Of a DNA stretch of 64,000 nt, positions 59,701-64,000 are shown in pieces. The notes below the pieces were generated by a model. The model saw nothing but the letters and a program-made list of their open reading frames with translations. It ran no database searches and was not told the origin of the DNA. A program made the position numbers and the translations under genes. The stretch is from an uncultured Sphingomonas sp. (GTDB lineage: Bacteria; Pseudomonadota; Alphaproteobacteria; Sphingomonadales; Sphingomonadaceae), in the NCBI RefSeq assembly GCF_936927845.1, contig NZ_CAKZHV010000002.1:1-64000 (forward strand), read 5' to 3'. Position 1 is the stretch's first letter. Every line of letters starts with the position of its first letter.

Positions 59701-60001
59701 CGCGCCTGACGGCGGCTCTCACCCTGCATCGCCGCCCACGGGCAACCCGGATGTTCCGCCTCCAGAGCGGAACCCGACGCGCTTTCTTGGAACGGTGATG
59801 ATCTCGGCCGAACGGCCGGCTCGCGAAATCCATCAGATCGTAGAGGCGATCGTCGAGCAGCTAACGACCATCCCTGGCAGCGAGGTATCGTTGAAGCTGG
59901 AGATCGATGCCGAGGTGCCGTCGGGCTTGGACAAGGGAAAGGTCCGCACCTTGATTGAGAATGCGAACACGTTGGGGTTCATCGACAAGGCGGTCAATTA
60001 G
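56705..60001 (+). CDS. DUF499 ATPase with N-terminal Swt1-type HEPN domain (COG1483)
   Basis: Residues 1-120 form a Swt1-like HEPN domain (YVFEGMELLPDALTPFVEKRL) with RNKLSH at 93-98, the R-x4-H motif of HEPN ribonucleases. The ATPase core has Walker A NFGGGKTH (247-254) and Walker B CLILIDEWVAY (about 358-368). The middle has further DUF499 features (FLFSR-like RTYLTEGLSTLL). The linker after about 980 is Pro-rich, followed by a small C-terminal domain (FLGTVMISAERPAREIHQIVEAIVEQL). Start is GTG 56705. ATP-driven sensing coupled to RNA cleavage is an inference from the HEPN motif. Confidence 0.85.
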   Translation: MAKSTRQYVFEGMELLPDALTPFVEKRLESSIKGHWQIEVVQRVQGLKPNSSGEVGWDQQGLLKTMMAFWKEAFSTVLGHPERSYVSELLDVRNKLSHNETFTYDDAERALDSMRRLMESISAGDVADQLGKMRDTILRTKFSELQRNEERRKTQRLDISVETVAGLLPWREVVEPHQDVATGEFQQAEFAADLGKVHAGSAPAEYRDPQQFFSRTYLTEGLSTLLVGAAKRLSGGGGDPVVELQTNFGGGKTHSMLALYHMAGGTPAHDLSGLDQLLERHGLTVPTNINRAVLVGTSRGPQDVLNAAGDRKIRTTWGELAWQLGGEEAFDMIAENDAKGIAPGSNMLEAIFRRYSPCLILIDEWVAYLRQIYRVEGLPSGSFDANLSFVQSLTEAVKASPGTLLVASLPASQIEVGGEGGQEALARLKQTFSRVESSWRPASQEESYEIVRRRLFKEIPGDRFHHRDNTLKQFAKLYRENANDFPQGCADEDYRRKLEKAYPIHPELFDQLYTCWGSLEKFQRTRGVLRLMAQVIHELWMSGDPSVMIMPGSVSVSSPRVEPELLHYLDVSWQSIIAADVDGTAATPYKVDQAAPNLNRYSATRRIARAIFMGTAPTHAQQNTGLDDKQINLGVVQPGERPAIFGDALRRLTNQAKFMHADLGRYWYSMSASLNRIAADKAGQLDAQLVLMEIDRELAKYINGIADRGHFDAVQVAPTSSAEVPDEAGGVRAVVLGVAHPHNGRDGSEALVEAKEMLLQRGSTPRVYRNMLVFIAAEARQLDNLKDAVRAALAWGEIVKEKDRLNLTQSDDALAKAKLAEAIETVKTRLREAWCYLHYPVQESAQAEVEWVSGKVPAQDGLLARASKKLVGEEGLLAELGPTRLDRDLQKYIWNGKPHLSLKDLWEYLNRYTYLPRLKNQDVLVKAVQAAVGGMLPGPFAYAERWDEKTDTYLGLAIERAVNAAVIINGESVIIKPDVAEAHRPEPSKPEAPTAGGSPAPDGGSHPASPPTGNPDVPPPERNPTRFLGTVMISAERPAREIHQIVEAIVEQLTTIPGSEVSLKLEIDAEVPSGLDKGKVRTLIENANTLGFIDKAVN

Positions 60002-60080
60002 CTCTCGCTCCGGCTGAACTGGCGCCGCTTCCCCAATTCCGGGCGAGCGGCGCCGGGATGAGCATCGCGAAGGGGGATTG

Positions 60081-60668
60081 ATGTCGGATCGGTTGAAGCA
60101 GCTAGCGGACAGCTACCTCGATCATATCAGGATCGCGGTGGAGGCCGGCGATCGGGGGGCACCCTTTCGCGACTTTGTGGACAACTGGAACGCTTTTCGC
60201 TGCGAGCATGACCACCATCGCAGCCGCGGAGATCGGCCGCGATGGTTCAATAATCCTTCGGCACTGGCGAGGCCGATGATGCTTGAAACGCTTGATTTCC
60301 GGTCTGCCGGCGCCGGCAGAATCTTGGCAGACGCGGCACGAGATCCGGCAGCCTATCAGCGGCGCTATGCAGCGCGTGACCGCACCGTGAAGCTGATCGT
60401 AGATCATTCCGTGCCGATCGGGGTCACGGTGGGCGCGCTTTTCGCCGGAATTGTCGAGCTCACGCGGGACGGCATACGCGCTCATCTGACCGCCTGGTAT
60501 CGACTGGGGCTGCTTGCGCACGAGGAGAACGCCCGCCTCGATGCGATGGGGCTTCGATCGATGATGCCCGAAGGATGGAACGGACGGGACGTGTTCGCGC
60601 GCTATGGCGCGGCGGGGATCGCGCCGGCGCATCCTGCTGGGAGCGGGCAGGGCATCTGCAATGCCTGA
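60081..60668 (+). CDS. Hypothetical protein downstream of the HEPN-ATPase, 195 aa
   Basis: ATG 60081 follows GGGGGA; the TTG at 60078 is less likely. The protein is helical and mixed (RDFVDNWNAFRCEHDHHRSRG, KLIVDHSVPIGVTVGALFAG), with no membrane segment or known motif. The 79-bp gap after the ATPase contains no terminator, so it is probably in the same operon. Its function is unknown. Confidence 0.5.
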   Translation: MSDRLKQLADSYLDHIRIAVEAGDRGAPFRDFVDNWNAFRCEHDHHRSRGDRPRWFNNPSALARPMMLETLDFRSAGAGRILADAARDPAAYQRRYAARDRTVKLIVDHSVPIGVTVGALFAGIVELTRDGIRAHLTAWYRLGLLAHEENARLDAMGLRSMMPEGWNGRDVFARYGAAGIAPAHPAGSGQGICNA

Positions 60669-61002
60669 CAAAACGCGTCCGCCTACCCGTGCTGCTCTTG
60701 CTGCACGCCCCACACTCGCAAGCGACGATCAGTTCGCCGACCGCATAGTTCGGCAACGTGCCTCGGATCACCAGCAAGAGCCGCAGGGGGACAATCGCTA
60801 CCGCGTCGAGCACTGCACGAGATTTTACGTGGTGCAACTCATCGGCACGTGGGTCAATGTAGTGGAGTCGGCGGAGCGAACCGTAAGATCACGCAACAAC
60901 TTGCGATGGGTGACATTCGAGAACAAGGAATACGAACTTAGAAAGGCCGCCACTCTCAAGCTGTCAACGGCGGAGCAAAATCCGGCCACGGTGGCGGTGT
61001 AA
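60661..61002 (+). pseudogene. 3'-truncated hypothetical gene cut by IS21
   Basis: ATG 60661 overlaps the previous stop by 8 bp, so this was a coupled gene. Its frame enters the left end of the IS21-family element at 60962, so the final residues (STAEQNPATVAV) are encoded by the insertion sequence and the original C-terminus is missing. The remaining part (ADRIVRQRASDHQQEP, FYVVQLIGTWVNVVESAERTV) is not recognised. Confidence 0.6.
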
Positions 61003-61028
61003 AAGTAGGCCAGCGGTCGAGGTGTGAT

Positions 61029-61072
61029 GACGACATGGAAAGGGCCCCGATCGGGGCCCTTTCCATGTCGTC
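61029..61072. repeat. 44-bp perfect palindrome between truncated gene and istB
   Basis: Positions 61029-61050 are the exact reverse complement of 61051-61072; the centre is CCGATCGG. It is inside the IS left end, 19 bp after the istB stop. A palindrome without a loop can extrude a cruciform and as RNA would form a long hairpin that may end istB transcription or block read-in from the operon outside. Confidence 0.85.
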
Positions 61073-61090
61073 GCGACCGTTTTCTCCCGG

Positions 61091-61942
61091 CTATGTCGGC
61101 GGGATCTCTCCGGTGTTCGGGTCGGCCGACACAGTGACCTGGTTTTGCTCCGCCCTTCTGGCGGAGCGCCGGCCGGCGGACTGTTTGAGGCGGTAGCTGT
61201 CGCCATTCATGGTGAGGATGGAGACGTGGTGCGTGAGGCGGTCGAGCAGCGCGCCGGTGAGCCGCTCCGAGGCGAGCACTTGGGTCCAGTCCTCGAACGG
61301 CAGGTTCGACGTGATGATGGTCGAGCCGCGCTCGTATCGCTGCGACAGCACCTCGAAGAGCAGTTCTGCGCCGGTCGCCGACAGCGGCACATAGCCGAGC
61401 TCGTCGACAATGAGCAGCTTCACGGCCGCCAGTTCCCGCTGGAGTTTGAGCAGACGCCGCTCGTCGCGCGCCTCCATCAGCTGGTTGACCAGCGAGGCCG
61501 CGGTCGTGAAGGCGACGGTGAAACCCTTCTGGCAAGCCGCCAGGCCGAGCGCGAGGGCGACGTGCGTCTTGCCCGTGCCGCTGTTACCCAGCGCGATGAC
61601 GTTCTCCCGGCGCAGGATATATTCCGAGCGGGCGAGTTCGAGCACCAGCATCTTGTTGAGGCTGGGGATGGCGGTGAAGTCGAAGGTGTCGAGACTCTTC
61701 ACCGCCGGGAAGCGGGCGGCGCGGATCCGCCGCTCGACCGTGCGCCGCTCCCGGTCGATGAGCTCAAGCTCGATGAGACGCAGCAGGTAGCGCGGGTGGT
61801 CGATACCGTCGCGGGCGCATTCGCGCGCGACCTTCTCATATTCGCGCAGCACGGTCGGCAGCTTGAGCTGCTTGAGGTGGTGGGCGAGCAGCACCTGGGG
61901 TGTCCCGCCGGTCGTGCCGGTCGGCATCTTGTCGCTTGTCAT
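61091..61942 (-). CDS. istB: IstB, IS21 transposition helper ATPase
   Basis: The 283-aa protein has Walker A GNSGTGKT, Walker B LLIVDELGYVPLS and the IS21 end-binding helper sequence STIITSNLPFEDW. It is a DnaC/AAA+ protein that directs IstA to targets. ATG 61942 overlaps the istA stop by ATGA; the same frame stays open to 63313 inside istA but is a shadow there. Confidence 0.95.
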   Translation of the reverse strand: MTSDKMPTGTTGGTPQVLLAHHLKQLKLPTVLREYEKVARECARDGIDHPRYLLRLIELELIDRERRTVERRIRAARFPAVKSLDTFDFTAIPSLNKMLVLELARSEYILRRENVIALGNSGTGKTHVALALGLAACQKGFTVAFTTAASLVNQLMEARDERRLLKLQRELAAVKLLIVDELGYVPLSATGAELLFEVLSQRYERGSTIITSNLPFEDWTQVLASERLTGALLDRLTHHVSILTMNGDSYRLKQSAGRRSARRAEQNQVTVSADPNTGEIPPT

Positions 61943-63426
61943 GCCGCCAGCACTCCATAGTCCGCCGCCCGGGTCGTCTTCACGTCCGTCCGGGGCAGGT
62001 GCGGATAGGCGGCCAGATCGAGACGGGGCGGTCGCCGTTCGATACGCGCCAGCGCGATGAGCTTCACCGCGTCGAAGCCGATGGCGCCGAGCTGCACGGC
62101 CTGTGTCACCGCGTCGGTGACGACGGCGAGCGGCAGGGCTTCGAGCAGCCGCAGCACCTGGATGAACTCCCGCTTCCCCTTGTTGCCCATACGGGCTTCC
62201 AAAAGGTGGCGCAGATGCTGGAAGATCTCGGGCAGATCCCAGCCCTGCAAGGCGGCCGCCTGGTCGAGCGCGCCGGGCTTCTGCTCGATGAGCGCGAGAT
62301 AGTGCAGCGGGTTGGCGACGAAGGCGCCCTCGCCATAGCTGCGCGGATGGCGGGCGATCTCCTCGCCGGCGATGCTGATGACGACCTCGTCGACGAACCC
62401 CTTCACCAGGACGTCGCGGAAGCCGTAGGCGGTCGGCACCGAATAGTCGTTGGTCCGGTAGCGCACCAGCGCGGTCGACGACACGCGCGCCGACCGCTTC
62501 TCGCACGGCTCCAGCGGCACCGCCGGCAAGGCCCGGAAGACCTGCCGGTCGGCGGCAAGCCGCTCGGCGATGGTGTCGGCATGGCGTCCGGCATGCCCGT
62601 TCTGTCGGGCCAGGCAGTCCTTCGCCAGGCGCTCGTTCAACTCGTCGAAGCTGGCCGCCACGGGAATGGGCACCATGAACATCGCGCGGGCGTGCTTTAC
62701 CAGCGCCTCGACCTTCCCCTTGTCGTTGCCCTTGCCGGGCCGGCCAAACCGGTCGGCAAACAGGTAGTGGCTGACCAGCTCGGTGAAGGCCCGCGTGCGC
62801 TCGCGCTTGCCGTCGCCGCAGATCCTCGCCACCGCAATCTTCAGATTGTCGTAGAGAATGGACAGCGGCACGCCGCCGAAGAAGGCGAAGGCCGAAACAT
62901 GGCCGTCCAGGAACGCCTCGGTCGTCTCGCGCGGATAGGCCTTCACGAAACACGCATCGGAATGCGGTAGGTCCATGCAGAAATAATGAACCTTCTGCCG
63001 CACGCCGCCGATCTCGGCCCACGCCTCGCCGAAGTCGACCTGGGCATGGCCCGGCGGGTGCGCCAGCGGCACGAACGTCTCCCGGCTGCGGGCCCGACTT
63101 AGCCGCACATAGTCCTTCACCACCGTGTAGCCGCCGCCATAGCCATGCTCGTCGCGCAGCCGCTCGAAGATCCGTTTGGCGGTGTGCTGCTGCCTGGCCG
63201 GCGACAGGCGGTCCTCGCGCAGCATGGCGTCGATGACCGGCAACAGCGGCCCCAGCTTCGGCTTCTCCGGCGGCTTCGCGCGCCGGTAGCCTGGTGGCAG
63301 CGAGGACGCGCACATCTTCGCCACCGTGTCCCGGCTCAGACCGAACACCTTCGCCGCTTCCCGGCGACTATGACCTTCCACGAACACGAAACGCCGAACG
63401 ACCGCGTAGCTCTCCAAGGCAAACAT
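61939..63426 (-). CDS. istA: IstA, IS21-family transposase
   Basis: The N-terminal HTH (REAAKVFGLSRDTVAKMC) is followed by the DDE integrase-type core: GHAQVDFGEAWAEI (first Asp), SILYDNLKIAV (second Asp) and the Glu within FDELNERL. The C-terminal domain is basic. Length 495 aa is typical for this family. Intact, with istB in the usual overlap. Confidence 0.95.
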   Translation of the reverse strand: MFALESYAVVRRFVFVEGHSRREAAKVFGLSRDTVAKMCASSLPPGYRRAKPPEKPKLGPLLPVIDAMLREDRLSPARQQHTAKRIFERLRDEHGYGGGYTVVKDYVRLSRARSRETFVPLAHPPGHAQVDFGEAWAEIGGVRQKVHYFCMDLPHSDACFVKAYPRETTEAFLDGHVSAFAFFGGVPLSILYDNLKIAVARICGDGKRERTRAFTELVSHYLFADRFGRPGKGNDKGKVEALVKHARAMFMVPIPVAASFDELNERLAKDCLARQNGHAGRHADTIAERLAADRQVFRALPAVPLEPCEKRSARVSSTALVRYRTNDYSVPTAYGFRDVLVKGFVDEVVISIAGEEIARHPRSYGEGAFVANPLHYLALIEQKPGALDQAAALQGWDLPEIFQHLRHLLEARMGNKGKREFIQVLRLLEALPLAVVTDAVTQAVQLGAIGFDAVKLIALARIERRPPRLDLAAYPHLPRTDVKTTRAADYGVLAA

Positions 63427-63524
63427 CCTCGCCGCCCCAAATGGAGCAGCTTACCACTGGCAGGATTTCTCTCCGCCGCACCGGCACCTATGCCGGCGCT
63501 CCCGTGGCCGGGTTTGTCACCGCC

Positions 63525-64000
63525 CTACACATCGAACACCTTGCGCCGGAAGTGTGCCCAGCATGCCACCTCTGTGACGCCACCGCGGTACAGGGCGTCA
63601 TAGCCCGCATAGGCATCGGCCTGGAGAAAGCCGCGAAAGCCGGCGAGATGCGCCTGCGGGTGCGCCGCGGTGCGGTCGGGCGTGAAGCGATACCATGTTG
63701 CGGGCGGTGTCGTGCTGCCGGACGCCTGGTCGTCGGCGGCGTACACCCACAGCCGCCCGGTCGCGGTCTTGCCACGGCCGGGGTCGAGCACCGACACCGG
63801 CGTGTCGTCGGCGTGGATCTTGTCGGTCTTGAGCACCTCGTCACGGATACGGCTGACCACCGGGTCGAGCAGTGCTGCAGCTTGCCCGGCCCAGCCCGCG
63901 AGCGTCGAGCGGTCGATCTCGAGCCCCTGCGCGGCCATCATCTCGGCCTGGCGGTACAACGGCAGATGGTGGTCGAACTTGGAGACGACGACGTGCGCCA
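63525..64000 (-). pseudogene. IS66-family transposase (TnpC) fragment, open at the window edge
   Basis: The frame (HLPLYRQAEMMAAQGLEIDRSTLAGW, DKIHADDTPVSVLDPGRGKT, FLQADAYAGYDALYRGGVTEVACWAHFRRK) is IS66 TnpC with the DDTP catalytic Asp. It stops at KVFDV with TAG where the family continues for another 150 residues, and the IS21 right end begins about 40 bp later. A one-base shift continues a further short frame, so the 3' part is lost or frameshifted. The 5' part continues past 64000. Confidence 0.85.

Larger units (their letters stand above)
60962..63486 (-). mobile_element. IS21-family insertion sequence, about 2.5 kb
   Basis: It contains istA and istB, overlapping by ATGA. The two ends match in inverted orientation: TGTCAACGGCGGAG-x2-AAATCC-x-GCCA from 60962 on the plus strand, and TGCCGG...CGGCGGAG-x2-AAATCC-x-GCCA from 63486 on the minus strand. 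A second internal repeat (AGGCCAGCGGT, 61006-61016) follows the left end, as IS21 elements have multiple terminal repeats. No target duplication is visible at the two flanks. The outermost bases of the right end are less certain. Confidence 0.8.

Noticed and set aside
48007..60001. Classification as BREX or DISARM
   Set aside because: No PglZ, BrxC-like or PglX-type gene in BREX order, and no DUF1998 or PLD genes of DISARM. Only single components are shared.
61943..63313. N-terminal extension of the istB frame
   Set aside because: It lies fully inside istA in another frame; IstB starts at the ATG that overlaps the istA stop.
1..64000. Search by eye for tRNA, rRNA, replication or partition genes
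   Set aside because: No cloverleaf, rRNA, rep, parA or integrase feature was seen; a covariance-model search was not possible here.

Overview
The window is GC-rich DNA from an alphaproteobacterium, most likely a sphingomonad. I infer this from the codon composition, an alphaproteobacterial LexA box (GTTC-N7-GTTC), and several small proteins of a sphingomonad type. Most of it is a conjugative element. I see no replication, partition or integrase gene, so plasmid and integrative element cannot be told apart here.

Layout. (1) 1-1906: three covarying palindromic repeats, a hypothetical gene, two terminators, a small coiled-coil gene, and a non-coding stretch with tandem hairpins and three operator-like palindromes that I read as a candidate oriT/regulatory region. 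(2) 1907-12235 (+): a DNA-processing module in the order RHH protein, VirD4/TraD coupling protein, MOB-F relaxase-helicase (the R388 trwABC order), followed by tightly coupled small membrane and secreted proteins, including a Cys-rich exported protein and a CsgG-like protein. (3) 12250-19650 (-): an SOS mutagenesis cassette, imuA-imuB-dnaE2, with two small genes and an ATP-dependent DNA ligase, headed by a perfect LexA box. (4) 19819-23346: HNH protein, HU-like protein, SRAP/YedK protein, nuclease-like protein, SGNH-like protein and small unknowns. (5) 23356-42895 (-): a complete F-type type IV secretion operon, traA-L-E-K-B-dsbC-V-C-x-trbI-traF(S26)-W-x-U-trbC-N-x-F-H-G, transcribed from traA. 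(6) 42896-44493: a control region with five 17-bp palindromes at 20-21 bp spacing and three small probable regulators. (7) 44507-47975 (-): an HNH-RecQ helicase fusion, a DUF4375-like protein and two small proteins. (8) 48007-61002 (+): a probable antiphage operon: BrxR-like WYL regulator, SNF2 helicase with C-terminal DUF3883, ASCH plus B3-like protein, unknown protein, DUF1156 adenine methylase, and a HEPN-DUF499 ATPase. Two more unknowns follow, the second cut by an insertion sequence. (9) 60962-64000: an IS21-family element abutting a truncated IS66-family transposase gene that runs off the window.

How it fits together. The RHH protein, relaxase and coupling protein would process DNA and hand it to the F-type secretion channel; the operator array next to traA is the obvious control point. 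The repair cassette lies between the two conjugation modules. The 48-61 kb operon has the parts of a host-DNA-modifying defence system (methylase, helicase with a nuclease-like domain, base- or DNA-reading domains, and an ATPase carrying an RNase-type HEPN motif). It is neither canonical BREX (no PglZ) nor canonical DISARM (no DUF1998 or PLD gene) and is the best candidate for an under-described system.
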